This document shows positions 1 to 7,596 of a stretch of DNA of 16,054 nucleotides, piece after piece. The stretch spans positions 1 through 16,054 of the forward strand of contig CAYRXN010000185.1 in NCBI GenBank assembly GCA_964428275.1, read 5' to 3'. This DNA comes from JALSRY01 sp964428275 (GTDB lineage Bacteria; Planctomycetota; Phycisphaerae; UBA1845; Fen-1342). The stretch's first letter is position 1; every line of letters begins with the position of its first letter. Below the pieces are notes generated by a model. The model searched no databases, was not told where the DNA came from, and saw only the letters and a list, made by a program, of their open reading frames with translations. The translations under genes were made by a program, and so were the position numbers.

Positions 1-28
1 TGACAGCTTGCCACCAATCGGTTATATT
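1..28 (+). promoter_or_regulatory. predicted sigma-70 promoter of the GntR/LacI-type regulator
   Basis: The -10 hexamer TATATT lies at 23-28. The bases TGACA at 1-5 would complete a TTGACA -35 box if the base just outside the window is T, which gives a 17-bp spacer. Transcription would start near 35, leaving a leader of about 63 bases before the chosen ATG at 98. The -35 box is cut by the window edge, so this is a prediction only. Confidence 0.45.
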
Positions 29-97
29 CGTAGCGGCGACGTGTGGCTGGCGGCCTCTTGGAGCCGCCCGCTTCTCTTCGCCGTCTGGAGGCACTTG

Positions 98-1240
98 ATG
101 GCCACACCCGGAACCCCGAAACATCGCCTCGTGTACCAGCAGATCTCTCAGGCGATCAAGCAGGGAGACTACGCCGCCGGAGAGAAGATCCCGCCGGAAC
201 TCGAGCTGGGGCAGCGGTTTAACGTCTCTCGACCTACCGTGGCCCGCGCGCTGCGTGACCTCGAACGCGAAGGGCTGCTCGTTCGCCGTCCGGGCGCCGG
301 CACCTACGTCCGCGCCATCCGGCGGAGCACACGCGAGCTGTTCGGCATCATCCTGCCCCACGCCGAGTCGGGCATCTGTGCGCAGTTCTGCGCGGAAATC
401 GCCCAGTTCGCCGACTCGCGCAACCATGCGATGCTCTTCGGGAGCGTGCCGGACGGCGGCAGCGACATCGAACGGGCCGAGGCGTTCTGCGAACAGTTCA
501 TCGCCCGTGAGGTCGAGGGCGTCTTCTTCATCGCGCTCGAGCTCTCCGCCGAGCAGATGCACGTCAACGAACGCATCGTCGCGCGGCTGGCCGAAGCGGG
601 CGTTCCCGTCGTGTTGCTCGACCGCGACATCTGCCCTTTCCCGCGGCGCAGCAAACTCGACCTGATCGGCATCGAAAACCGCCATGCCGGCTTCGTCGTC
701 ACCGAACACCTGCTCAAGCTTGGTTGCCGAAATGTCCATTTCATGGACAACGAATGGGCGGCCAGCACCGCCCAGGCGCGCGTCGCGGGATACCAGGAAG
801 CGTTGCGGGCCTACGGGATCGAGCCACGGGACGAGATCGTTCATCGCTGTGACGCCGAGCGTCACGCCGACTACGTCCCCGAAATGCTCCGCCGGGAAGC
901 ACCCGACGGCATCGTGTGCGTCAGCGACTGCTACGCCCGTTCGCTCATGCACCACCTGGCGATGCGCGGCGTGCGCATCCCGGAAGACGTGCGGCTCGTG
1001 AGCATCGACGACCTGCCCTTCGCCCGCACGCTGCCCGTCCCGCTGACCACGCTGCGCCAGCCGATCGCCGAGCTGGCGGCCTGCGCGGTCGATACGCTGA
1101 GCTGGCGCATCAAGCACCCCGACGCACCACCGCGGCACGTGCAGGTCGGCTGCGAACTGGTGGTGCGCCGATCCTGCGGGAGCGAGGGCAACGGCAAGGC
1201 CGGCTGCTCACAAGGCACCGGGGAGGCGACTTCTTCGTAA
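98..1240 (+). CDS. GntR-type transcriptional regulator with LacI-type ligand-binding domain
   Basis: This is a DNA-binding repressor or activator of 380 residues, predicted to be cytoplasmic and to respond to a sugar or sugar derivative. Residues about 9-72 form a GntR winged helix (the stretch QRFNVSRPTVARALRDLERE is the recognition part, ending in the wing RPGAGTYV). Residues about 80-370 resemble the periplasmic-binding fold of LacI/GalR regulators, with the typical late motif SIDDLPFARTLPVPLTTLRQ. The ATG at 98 has GGAG seven bases upstream; an in-frame TTG at 8 would add 30 residues unlike the family. The domain mix is that of AraR-like regulators, in which the LacI-type half binds the inducer. 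It sits just upstream of a secreted glycosidase-like gene on the same strand, so that gene is the obvious candidate target. The ligand cannot be read from the sequence. Confidence 0.9.
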   Translation: MATPGTPKHRLVYQQISQAIKQGDYAAGEKIPPELELGQRFNVSRPTVARALRDLEREGLLVRRPGAGTYVRAIRRSTRELFGIILPHAESGICAQFCAEIAQFADSRNHAMLFGSVPDGGSDIERAEAFCEQFIAREVEGVFFIALELSAEQMHVNERIVARLAEAGVPVVLLDRDICPFPRRSKLDLIGIENRHAGFVVTEHLLKLGCRNVHFMDNEWAASTAQARVAGYQEALRAYGIEPRDEIVHRCDAERHADYVPEMLRREAPDGIVCVSDCYARSLMHHLAMRGVRIPEDVRLVSIDDLPFARTLPVPLTTLRQPIAELAACAVDTLSWRIKHPDAPPRHVQVGCELVVRRSCGSEGNGKAGCSQGTGEATSS

Positions 1241-1273
1241 TCCGCGATTCTCAGGCGGCGCAGCGCGGCTCGG

Positions 1274-1283
1274 CTTCCGGAAG
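1274..1283. promoter_or_regulatory. 10-bp perfect palindrome, possible operator
   Basis: CTTCCGGAAG is a perfect palindrome in the gap between the regulator and the glycosidase-like gene. Its position suits a dimeric repressor site, but a short GC-rich palindrome is common by chance and no second copy was seen next to the regulator's own promoter. Confidence 0.2.
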
Positions 1284-1290
1284 GCCGCGC

Positions 1291-1320
1291 GGGGCGGGAC
1301 CTGGAGGAGCATTCCGCCCC
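1291..1320 (+). terminator. possible hairpin after the regulator gene
   Basis: GGGGCGGGA at 1291-1299 can pair with TTCCGCCCC at 1312-1320 (one G-T pair) around a 12-base loop. No T tract follows, so it is not a classical Rho-independent terminator; it could be a processing barrier or chance GC-rich pairing. Confidence 0.25.
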
Positions 1321-1384
1321 GCCGCCACTATGTCAGGGCCTTACGCATTGCTTGCGACACCTGCACTGGAAGGAGACACGCTCG

Positions 1385-3049
1385 ATGTCTGCTCTGAATC
1401 GAAACGCCATCGCGACGAGCATCGTGCCGCTGGGATGGCTGCTGTGCCTGGCAGCCGCACCGGCCTGCGCCCAGCCGGCCCCCAAGACCGGCCCTGCCTG
1501 CGCGGCGTACCGTTACGCGCCCCCCAGCGCCGCGGCGCTGGAGCAGATCAGGAGTTGGTCGTCCGCTGACAAGCTGGTCGGCACGACCTACTTCTACTGG
1601 TACCGCTGGCCCGATCGTCACTTTTTCGACGACGCCGCGCACACCGACGATGCCCTGACCGACCACTTTCCCAACCCCGAATCGGTCAGCATGCTGAGCA
1701 AGGCGTGGCACAAGAAGCAGATGCTCGACGTGATGGACGCCGGGATCGACATGGTCTGGCCGGTCTACTGGGCCGCGCCGGGCAACTTCGACGACCCCGA
1801 GTTCAGCCTGTACGTCAAGGGGCTGGCGCCGCTCCAGGAGGCGCTCGACGAGATCCGCGCCGCGGGCCGCACGCCGCCGAAGGTCGGCCTGTTCTACGAC
1901 ACGTCTTCGCTGCTCAAGTCGGTGCGGTTCGGATCGGGGCACAAGGGCGGAACCGACCTGACGACGCCCGAAGGCCGCGAGGTCTTCTACGGCACGATCC
2001 GCAGCTTCTTCTGCAACGTCCACCCGCGCCACTGGGCCTGCATCGACGGCCGTCCGATCGTACTGCTCTACGCCTCCGGCTTTGCCGAAAAGTACGACCA
2101 GAAGGCGTTCGACTACGTTTACCGCCGTTTCGCCGAGGAGTTCGGCGGCATCCGCCCCTACATCGTCCGCGAGGTGTCGTGGAAGGTGAAAACCGATTCG
2201 TCGTATCAGTGGGGCTCGTCGCTGGCCGGGCCGCTGATCCGCGGGATCGCGGCGGTCGGTCCGGGCTACGACGACCGCGCCGTGCCCGAGCGCTTCACGC
2301 CCGTTCGCTACCGCGAGGACGGCAACTTCTACCGCTACAGCTGGCTCAAGGTCCTGGGCAGCAGCGCCAGGATCGTGCACGTCGAAACGTGGGACGAGAT
2401 GCACGAGGGCACCGACATCTGCGAGAGCGTCGAGTACGGCCGCAAGTACATCGACCTGACCCGCCACTACGTCGAGCACTTCAAGGCCGGCACCGTGCCC
2501 GACGAGCACGTGACGCTCAAGCACCCCGATCCGGTCTCGCGTCCGCCCGACATGAAAACGGGCAAGGAGTACGCCGGCGCCGAGGCGGTGTCACTCAAGG
2601 TTGACGGCCGCCGCCTGGTCACGGCGGGCATCTACCCCGTCAAGCAGGGGGACGGACGCTACGCCGTCCTCGAACACGCCGGGCGATGGTACATCGCCAG
2701 CGACCCCGACTTCGACACCCGCTACATCTACTTCACGCTCGCCGATCCGTTCTGGTTCGATTCCCGCGGCCCGGTCGAGCTGACCATCGAATACCTCGAC
2801 GAGGGCGCGGGTACCTTTCAGTTGCAGTACGACTCGCACAATCGCAAGGCGCCCCTCAGCGGCGCCTACGCCAACAGCGACACGGTCTCCCGCGGCGATA
2901 CAGGCACACTCAAGAAACACACGTTTCGGCTGCCCGACGCGCGCTTCGCCAACCGCGAGAACGGCGGCTCGGACTTCCGCTTCTTCGTCAACCGGGGCCG
3001 GTTGTACATCAGGTCGATCGAGTTGCGCAAGGTCCGCCCGCGGCGCTGA
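1385..3049 (+). CDS. secreted DUF5010-like, GH71/GH99-related protein
   Basis: The protein has 554 residues, starting at the ATG with GGAAGGAG nine bases upstream. Residues 1-29 form a Sec signal peptide (polar start, leucine-rich core, cleavage expected after APACA), so the mature protein is exported. Residues about 30-390 look like a TIM-barrel glycosidase of the DUF5010/GH99-like type: FYWYRWPDRHFFD near the start, GIDMVWPVYWAAPG, and HVETWDEMHEGTD at 332-344, where E334, E338 and E341 are the acidic candidates for catalysis. Residues about 400-554 form a separate beta-rich domain that may bind carbohydrate. It follows the GntR/LacI-type regulator by 144 bases. Family assignment comes from remembered motif patterns; substrate and activity are unknown. 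Confidence 0.75.
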   Translation: MSALNRNAIATSIVPLGWLLCLAAAPACAQPAPKTGPACAAYRYAPPSAAALEQIRSWSSADKLVGTTYFYWYRWPDRHFFDDAAHTDDALTDHFPNPESVSMLSKAWHKKQMLDVMDAGIDMVWPVYWAAPGNFDDPEFSLYVKGLAPLQEALDEIRAAGRTPPKVGLFYDTSSLLKSVRFGSGHKGGTDLTTPEGREVFYGTIRSFFCNVHPRHWACIDGRPIVLLYASGFAEKYDQKAFDYVYRRFAEEFGGIRPYIVREVSWKVKTDSSYQWGSSLAGPLIRGIAAVGPGYDDRAVPERFTPVRYREDGNFYRYSWLKVLGSSARIVHVETWDEMHEGTDICESVEYGRKYIDLTRHYVEHFKAGTVPDEHVTLKHPDPVSRPPDMKTGKEYAGAEAVSLKVDGRRLVTAGIYPVKQGDGRYAVLEHAGRWYIASDPDFDTRYIYFTLADPFWFDSRGPVELTIEYLDEGAGTFQLQYDSHNRKAPLSGAYANSDTVSRGDTGTLKKHTFRLPDARFANRENGGSDFRFFVNRGRLYIRSIELRKVRPRR

Positions 3050-3073
3050 GCAGGCGGTGAGGAAACGCGACCG

Positions 3074-3086
3074 AGGCGCTTCGCCT
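3074..3086 (+). terminator. small hairpin after the glycosidase-like gene
   Basis: AGGCG (3074-3078) and CGCCT (3082-3086) form a tight hairpin with loop CTT, followed by TTCC. It lies 25 bases past the stop codon in a convergent gap, where a terminator is expected. The stem is short and the T run weak. Confidence 0.3.
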
Positions 3087-3098
3087 TTCCCGCCGCGG

Positions 3099-3117
3099 CC
3101 TCGCGGAACCTCGCGGA
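3099..3117 (+). repeat. tandem 9-bp direct repeat
   Basis: CCTCGCGGA occurs at 3099-3107 and again at 3109-3117, separated by one base, in the gap between two convergent genes. No further copies were seen in the window. Confidence 0.5.
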
Positions 3118-3149
3118 GAAAACCACCGCAACGCTGCGCAAGAACGGGA

Positions 3150-3425
3150 TTACCCGCGGGAGTCTTCTTGCCGAAACTCGGCGATGTCTTCGGGCGCAAG
3201 ATCGCGGTCGATGCTGTACTGTTCGTTGAACCAGCGGCCCAGGTCGATCAGCTTGCAGCGCTCGCAGCAGAACGGGTAGAGGGCCGGCACGCCACCGACG
3301 TAGCCGACCGCTTGTCCGCAGATCGAACACCGGTACGTGCGGGCGGAGGTTTCCTCCGGTTGAGGGGGCGACTCGGCCGAAGCGGGGCCGCGATCACCGG
3401 CGGGATCAGTAGTATTCCTGGACAT
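3150..3425 (-). CDS. yacG: YacG family zinc-binding DNA gyrase inhibitor
   Basis: A 91-residue protein of the YacG family, whose E. coli member binds GyrB and blocks gyrase binding to DNA. The zinc site is C33-x2-C36-x16-C53-x3-C57, and the diagnostic stretch CKLIDLGRWFNEQYSI follows at 57-72. About 30 extra residues precede the zinc ribbon, rich in Pro, Ser and Glu and probably disordered; the family core is about 60 residues. The ATG lies inside the end of the sigma factor gene (20-base overlap), with GAAGAG one base upstream, so translation is probably coupled to that gene. Function is inferred from family membership; zinc binding is supported by the four cysteines. Confidence 0.88.
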   Translation of the reverse strand: MSRNTTDPAGDRGPASAESPPQPEETSARTYRCSICGQAVGYVGGVPALYPFCCERCKLIDLGRWFNEQYSIDRDLAPEDIAEFRQEDSRG

Positions 3426-4293
3426 ACTCTTCGAGTTTGCGCTTGGCTTCCTTCTCGATCTGCCGAACCCGCTCGCGCGTCAGCCCGACGGCCTTGCCGA
3501 TCTCCTTGAGCGTCATGCGCTTGCCGTTGTGCAGCCCGTAGCGCATTTTCAGCACCCGGGCCTCACGGTCGGTGATGCGCGAGAGCATCTTCTCGACGAA
3601 ATCCGCATCGGACTTCGTAAACACCGCGTCGTGCGGCGGCGGCGTGCGATGATCCGGCAACGCGTCGGTCACGGAAGAGCCGTCCTCGGCCGCGGTCGAT
3701 TGCGTCGGGCAGGTGCACGCCCGGATCGCCTGCGAAATCGCCGAAGCCTTGCGCGGCGAGATCTCCATGTGCCGGGCCAGCTCGTCGATCGAAGGCGGCC
3801 GGCCGAGGCTCTCCTCGAGCTCACGCATCGCCAGCCGCATGTTCCCGATCTGCTCCATCAGGTAGCTGGGGATGTGGATCATCTGGTTGGCGTTCTGGAC
3901 GGCGCGCCGGATCGCCTGATCGATCCAGTAGCTCGCGTAGGTGCTGAAACGCGAACCCACCGTGGGGTCGAAACGATCGACCGCGTTCATCAGGCCGACG
4001 TTGCCTTCCTCGATCAGGTCTTCCATCGGCAGCCCGCGGTTGCGAAAGCCCTTGGCCACGCTGATGACCAGCCGCAGGTTGGAATGCACCATGCGGTCGC
4101 GCGCTTCGGCCGCGTCTTGCTGAATGCGCTCATACTCGGCGACGGTGATCTCGCCGTCGGCCAGGCGCTGTTCGGCCTGGTTGGCGGCCTGGATCCGGCG
4201 CCCCAGCTCCTGCTCCTCTTCCGGGGTCAGCAGCTCGTAATCCTTGATCGCCTTGAGATAGTCACCCAGTGCCGAGTCGAGTTTCGAAGCCAT
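3406..4293 (-). CDS. RNA polymerase sigma-70 family factor, RpoD/SigA-like
   Basis: This 295-residue protein is a sigma factor that directs RNA polymerase to promoters. It has region 1.2 (about 4-35), region 2 (about 66-136, with NLRLVISVAKGFRNRGLPMEDLIEEGN around 72-98 and the -10 reading part TYASYWIDQAIRRAV), region 3 (about 145-222) and region 4 (about 230-290, helix-turn-helix TLKEIGKAVGLTRERVRQIE). It lacks the acidic region 1.1 of large RpoD proteins and so has the size of SigA-like or group 2 factors. GGAGGAA sits ten bases before the ATG; an upstream in-frame extension to 4434 has no family-like sequence. An unusual CTC pair (C193, C195) lies in region 3. It overlaps yacG downstream. 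Whether it is the essential housekeeping factor cannot be decided here. Confidence 0.93.
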   Translation of the reverse strand: MASKLDSALGDYLKAIKDYELLTPEEEQELGRRIQAANQAEQRLADGEITVAEYERIQQDAAEARDRMVHSNLRLVISVAKGFRNRGLPMEDLIEEGNVGLMNAVDRFDPTVGSRFSTYASYWIDQAIRRAVQNANQMIHIPSYLMEQIGNMRLAMRELEESLGRPPSIDELARHMEISPRKASAISQAIRACTCPTQSTAAEDGSSVTDALPDHRTPPPHDAVFTKSDADFVEKMLSRITDREARVLKMRYGLHNGKRMTLKEIGKAVGLTRERVRQIEKEAKRKLEEYVQEYY

Positions 4294-4413
4294 AAAAGCC
4301 CAGTTCCTCCGGCGAACAGCACGGCCTGCCCCCAACACACGTTGCGCGGCGGGGGCACTGACGAACCCGCCGGTCGTATCGGCTCTCGCACCACTTGCGG
4401 TGATCAATTCCTC

Positions 4414-4442
4414 ACTATACCGCCGGCTCCCCACCTTCTCCA
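4414..4442 (-). promoter_or_regulatory. predicted promoter of the sigma factor gene
   Basis: On the minus strand TGGAGA (4442-4437) and TATAGT (4419-4414) are separated by 17 bp; they match the -35 and -10 consensus at 4/6 and 5/6 positions. Transcription would begin near 4406, giving a leader of about 113 bases. Confidence 0.45.
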
Positions 4443-4476
4443 GAGTTTATCAGGCGCCGCCCAGACGAAACGTCCG

Positions 4477-4572
4477 CTAGCGCACGGGGCCGCCGGCGAC
4501 CGCATCCCGAACCGCCGTCCAGGCACCGATAACACCGAACTCCGGCGCTCCGCGCACGATGATCTTAGGCAC
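4477..4572 (-). CDS. possible 31-residue open frame behind maf
   Basis: A GTG-initiated frame of 31 codons with high third-position GC, reading VPKIIVRGAPEFGVIGAW in its first part. It is in the same frame as maf, with only the maf TAA (4620-4618) between, so the frame is open for 46 codons after that stop. There is no clear ribosome-binding site. It could be a chance open frame, a separate small peptide, or an ancestral extension of Maf cut off by a stop. I recognise no family. Confidence 0.2.
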   Translation of the reverse strand: MPKIIVRGAPEFGVIGAWTAVRDAVAGGPVR

Positions 4573-4617
4573 GTTCCGGGTCCATGGCTCGCCGTCGGTC
4601 GATCGCCGCCGTTTTTC

Positions 4618-5223
4618 TTACCGCCGGTCTCCCGCCGCTTCGGCCTCCACGGTTCCCAGCAACCGCTCGACGAGCTCCAGGGGCAGACCGACGACGTTGC
4701 TGTAGCTGCCGCGAATGCGCTCGACCAGCCGATCCCCCTCTGATTGAATCCCGTAGGCGCCTGCCTTTCCCCGCCAATCGCCGCCGGCAATGTACGCGCG
4801 GCGCAGTCCGGGATCGTCGCGCATCCAGACGCATGTGTCGGCAAAGCGCAGGAACCGGCACCGCCGCGGATCGAGCCGCAAGAGGCAAACTCCAGTGATT
4901 ACGTGACTTGGGTGGCGAGCCTGGAGCTCGAGCATGCGGGCCGCTTCCGCGGCGTCGCCCGGCTTGCCGAGCACCCGCCCGGCACACGACACGAGCGTGT
5001 CCGCGCCGAGCACCCAGCGCGTCGTGTGCCGCTCGGCCACGGCGCGCGCCTTGAAGTACGCCAGCGCCATCGCCCACGCGGCGGGCGCGGTTCCGGCCGG
5101 CCCGTGCTGCGGTTCCGGGAGCGGACACGGCTCGACGACGAACCGGACACCAAGCTGCCCGAGCAACTCCTGCCGGCGAGGGCTCGCGGATGCCAGGATG
5201 AGTTCTTCCTTCACAGCGCACAT
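4618..5223 (-). CDS. maf: Maf family nucleoside triphosphate pyrophosphatase
   Basis: A 201-residue cytoplasmic enzyme that hydrolyses non-canonical or excess nucleotides to monophosphate and pyrophosphate. Family marks in order: LASASPRRQELL at 10-21, the lysine in ALAYFKARA (K58), GADT at 73-76, GKPGDAAEAARML at 86-98, TGVCL, GDWRGKAGAYGIQ at 148-160 and SYSNVVGLPLE at 173-183. The GKAGAYGIQ form resembles the YhdE (dTTP/UTP) type more than YceF (m7GTP), an inference from motif similarity. The start at 5223 has only a weak purine stretch; a GTG three codons on is an alternative. It is divergent from nfo, with 233 bases between. Confidence 0.92.
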   Translation of the reverse strand: MCAVKEELILASASPRRQELLGQLGVRFVVEPCPLPEPQHGPAGTAPAAWAMALAYFKARAVAERHTTRWVLGADTLVSCAGRVLGKPGDAAEAARMLELQARHPSHVITGVCLLRLDPRRCRFLRFADTCVWMRDDPGLRRAYIAGGDWRGKAGAYGIQSEGDRLVERIRGSYSNVVGLPLELVERLLGTVEAEAAGDRR

Positions 5224-5336
5224 TTCCCGGGTCGGCGTCCCTCGGCCGGGCAGGATTCGCAGGAGACCATACCAACCCGATACAACCGCTCGCCGAACGA
5301 TGCCCCCTGCCTCGGCGGTCTTTCTGCCGCCACCAA

Positions 5337-5365
5337 TTGACCGTCCGCAGGGCACACATTAGAAC
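5337..5365 (+). promoter_or_regulatory. predicted promoter of nfo
   Basis: TTGACC (5337-5342) and TAGAAC (5360-5365) are 17 bp apart and match the sigma-70 consensus at 5/6 and 4/6 positions. The start of transcription would be near 5372, giving an 85-base leader before the GTG start. Confidence 0.55.
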
Positions 5366-5456
5366 CCAACCCACCCACACGGCAAGGCTTCGCGTATGGC
5401 CATTCGCACCGATCGACGGAGACGCGCCGCCGACACTCGAAGAAAGGAAACGGACC

Positions 5457-6380
5457 GTGCCCGCTGACGCCACGTCCCACCAAGACGCGGCCCCCCCGGA
5501 CCGCCCGCGCTTCGGCGCGCACGTCTCGATCGCCGGCGGTGTGCACAACGCGATCGAGGCGGCGCTGCGGCTGAAGATGGACACGTTCCAGGTGTTCGTC
5601 AAGAACCAGCGGCAGTGGTCGGCGCCGCCGCTGAACCCGGAGCACGTCGCCCGCTGGCACGCCTTGCTCGCGACGCCGGGCTGCGGTCCGCCGGTGGCCC
5701 ACGCGACTTATCTCATCAATCTTGCCTCGGCCGACGCCCGCTTGTACGCCAGGAGCCGCCAGACGTTCGCCGACGAGCTGCAACGCTGCCAGACGCTCGC
5801 CATCCCTTATCTGGTGGTTCACCCCGGATCGGCCGGCGAGCAGCCCGTCGCGCGGGCCCTGGCGCGGGTCGCGGCGGCGCTCAATCGCATCTTCGCCGAC
5901 CACCCCGGGCTGACGGTGATGCCGCTGCTCGAAACGATGGGCGGACAGGGCACGACACTGGGAAGCAGTTTCGCCCAGCTCGGCGAGATACTCGGCGCGC
6001 TCGACGAGCCTGACCGCGTCGGCGTCTGCGTGGATACCTGCCACGTCTTCGTTGCCGGATATGACATTCGCGATCGGGCCGCGTACGAGGCGATGATCGC
6101 CGAAGCGGACCGCGAGGTGGGGTTGCGGCGCATCCGCTGCTGGCATCTCAACGACAGTCAGGCCGCGTGCGGCTCGCACCGCGACCGCCACGCGCACATC
6201 GGCCACGGCCAGATCGGCAACCGGGGGTTCGCGCACGTCGTCGGCGATCCGCGCTTCGCGGGCCTGCCGATGATTCTCGAAACGCCCAAGGGCGACACCG
6301 CCAGCGGACGCGACTGGGACCGGGCCAACCTCCAGCGGTTGCGTACGCTGGCTACCCGCGCCCGGCGGGCGCGCGCGTGA
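5457..6380 (+). CDS. nfo: deoxyribonuclease IV (AP endonuclease, EndoIV family)
   Basis: A 307-residue base-excision repair enzyme that cuts DNA 5' to abasic sites and clears blocked 3' ends, using three zinc ions. The start motif GAHVSIAGG (20-28) and FVKNQRQW (47-54) match the family. All nine metal ligands of E. coli Nfo have counterparts: H82 in HATYLINL, H122 in VVHPGSA, E159 in LLETMGGQG, D193 and H196 in CVDTCHVF, H230 in CWHLNDSQ, D243 and H245 in DRHAHIGHG, and E275 in ILETPKG. The GTG start is chosen because AAAGGAA stands eight bases upstream; the frame is open further back to a TTG at 5337, but that segment carries the predicted promoter. The family is usually near 280 residues. 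Confidence 0.95.
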   Translation: MPADATSHQDAAPPDRPRFGAHVSIAGGVHNAIEAALRLKMDTFQVFVKNQRQWSAPPLNPEHVARWHALLATPGCGPPVAHATYLINLASADARLYARSRQTFADELQRCQTLAIPYLVVHPGSAGEQPVARALARVAAALNRIFADHPGLTVMPLLETMGGQGTTLGSSFAQLGEILGALDEPDRVGVCVDTCHVFVAGYDIRDRAAYEAMIAEADREVGLRRIRCWHLNDSQAACGSHRDRHAHIGHGQIGNRGFAHVVGDPRFAGLPMILETPKGDTASGRDWDRANLQRLRTLATRARRARA

Positions 6381-6386
6381 GGGGCT

Positions 6387-6402
6387 CGCCAGTCGTCTGG
6401 CG
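6387..6402. terminator. hairpin between convergent genes
   Basis: CGCCAG (6387-6392) pairs perfectly with CTGGCG (6397-6402) around a four-base loop, in the 36-base gap between nfo and the esterase gene. It could serve both genes. Neither side has a strong T tract, so classical Rho-independent termination is not certain. Confidence 0.4.
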
Positions 6403-6416
6403 GAATACGGCCCTTC

Positions 6417-7334
6417 TCAGCGTCGCCGATGCGTCGCCGCGGCGCTCGCGCCTTTCGGATGCTGCGTGAAGAACTCCCAGATCACATCGGTTGCATCGAG
6501 CTTGTCGGTACGCTTGCCGGCGATGCGCTCCGCGAGGATGTCCGGGCCGCCCGGCCAGACGTGGCCGGCGTCCTGTATGGTGATCAAGTCCACGTCGGCC
6601 CCCGTCGATCCGCCAGCGAACCGCACGCGCCGTACGCCGGCGGCTGCACTGATCACCCGGGGCCGTGGCTCGGCCCCCACCCAGCCGGCCCACGTGCGCA
6701 CCGAGCGTTCGACTGGCGGCCGGAGCTCCCGACGCCCCCACGGCGAAAGCACCACCCCTCCGCTCATGGGGTTCAACGGGTCCGCCGTACCGATGATGTA
6801 GATCATCGGAATCGGCCGCGTGGGAACCGGCGAGAACCGCCAGAGATGCCCCGCCACCGGACCGATGGCCGCAATCCGCTCGGGCAGTTCCATCGCCGCC
6901 AGGAATGCCATCGACGCACCGTTGGAAAACCCCGTGGCGTAGATGCGACAGGGATCGACCGGCAGGGAACTGCACAGTTCGTCGAGCAGCGCCCGCACGA
7001 AACCGCCATCGTCGACGCCCGCCTCCTCGGCATAGCCGATCTTCGAACCGACGTTGAAGAACGGAGGATTGCGCAAGAAACTCGCGCGGCGCTGCGGATC
7101 GGGCCGCACGCCCTCGGGATAGACGACAAAAAAACGCTCACGCTCGGCCTTTTCCGAAAAGCCGGTTGCAATCGCCGCCAGCCGTCCCGTCGAGCCCGCC
7201 CCGTGAAATACGAGTACCAGCGGTCGCAACCGGTCCTTCTCGCGCGCCGGCGGCACGAAGAGCAACGCCTCGCGCCGGCGGCCACCGACCGAGATGCGCA
7301 GCGTGTGTTCTCCCGGATCCGCTGGATTGCGCAT
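6417..7334 (-). CDS. PHB depolymerase/LpqC-type alpha/beta hydrolase (esterase)
   Basis: A protein of about 305 residues of the polyhydroxybutyrate depolymerase/feruloyl esterase group (LpqC-like). Catalytic features: oxyanion-hole motif HGAG at 44-47, nucleophile S137 in GFSNGA, acid D185 in GTADPLNP, and H258 in GHVWPGG, the histidine motif typical of this group. Members are often secreted, yet no signal peptide is present from this start or in the short open stretch upstream (to a TTG at 7370). No good ribosome-binding site precedes the ATG at 7334, so the true start is uncertain. The gene converges with nfo and is divergent from the unknown gene at 7615. The substrate cannot be read from the sequence. 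Confidence 0.85.
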   Translation of the reverse strand: MRNPADPGEHTLRISVGGRRREALLFVPPAREKDRLRPLVLVFHGAGSTGRLAAIATGFSEKAERERFFVVYPEGVRPDPQRRASFLRNPPFFNVGSKIGYAEEAGVDDGGFVRALLDELCSSLPVDPCRIYATGFSNGASMAFLAAMELPERIAAIGPVAGHLWRFSPVPTRPIPMIYIIGTADPLNPMSGGVVLSPWGRRELRPPVERSVRTWAGWVGAEPRPRVISAAAGVRRVRFAGGSTGADVDLITIQDAGHVWPGGPDILAERIAGKRTDKLDATDVIWEFFTQHPKGASAAATHRRR

Positions 7335-7509
7335 GGCGTGATCGTACGCCGCACCGGACCGCGACGACAAGGGCCCGTCCGGAGGCGTGCGTTGCGAACG
7401 CGACCGGAATCCGTGGCGTCGCCGATTCTCCGGGAGCCGCCCCCCCCGGACCGGTCTTCACGGCAAGACGGGCGGGAAGAGCGGCATTCGCGTCTCGCCC
7501 GGAGGCCGA

Positions 7510-7537
7510 TTGGCGCCGCTTGCCCGTCGCTGATAAT
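7510..7537 (+). promoter_or_regulatory. predicted promoter of the 580-residue unknown gene
   Basis: TTGGCG (7510-7515) and GATAAT (7532-7537) are 16 bp apart and match the sigma-70 consensus at 4/6 and 5/6 positions. Transcription would begin near 7544, so the leader would contain the two hairpins described separately. Confidence 0.45.
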
Positions 7538-7554
7538 AGGGCGTTTGGCCAAGG

Positions 7555-7596
7555 CCCCGCGCGTCGCGGGGTGTCCCACGTTCGGCCAGGTGGCCG
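7555..7596 (+). promoter_or_regulatory. two tandem hairpins in the predicted 5' leader
   Basis: CCCCGCG (7555-7561) pairs perfectly with CGCGGGG (7565-7571) over a three-base loop. CGGCC (7583-7587) pairs with GGCCG (7592-7596) over a four-base loop. The last base of the second stem is the first G of the ribosome-binding stretch GGGAGAGGA (7596-7604). They may affect RNA stability or translation; no known riboswitch was recognised. Confidence 0.35.

Noticed and set aside
1328..2524. 398-codon open frame on the minus strand
   Set aside because: It lies opposite the well-supported secreted glycosidase-like gene and has the Val/Asp/Ala-rich composition of an antisense shadow in GC-rich DNA.
3050..3149. 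Possible member of a dispersed intergenic repeat family
   Set aside because: The stretch has tandem CCTCGCGGA units, but no other copy is in the window, so only the local repeat is reported.
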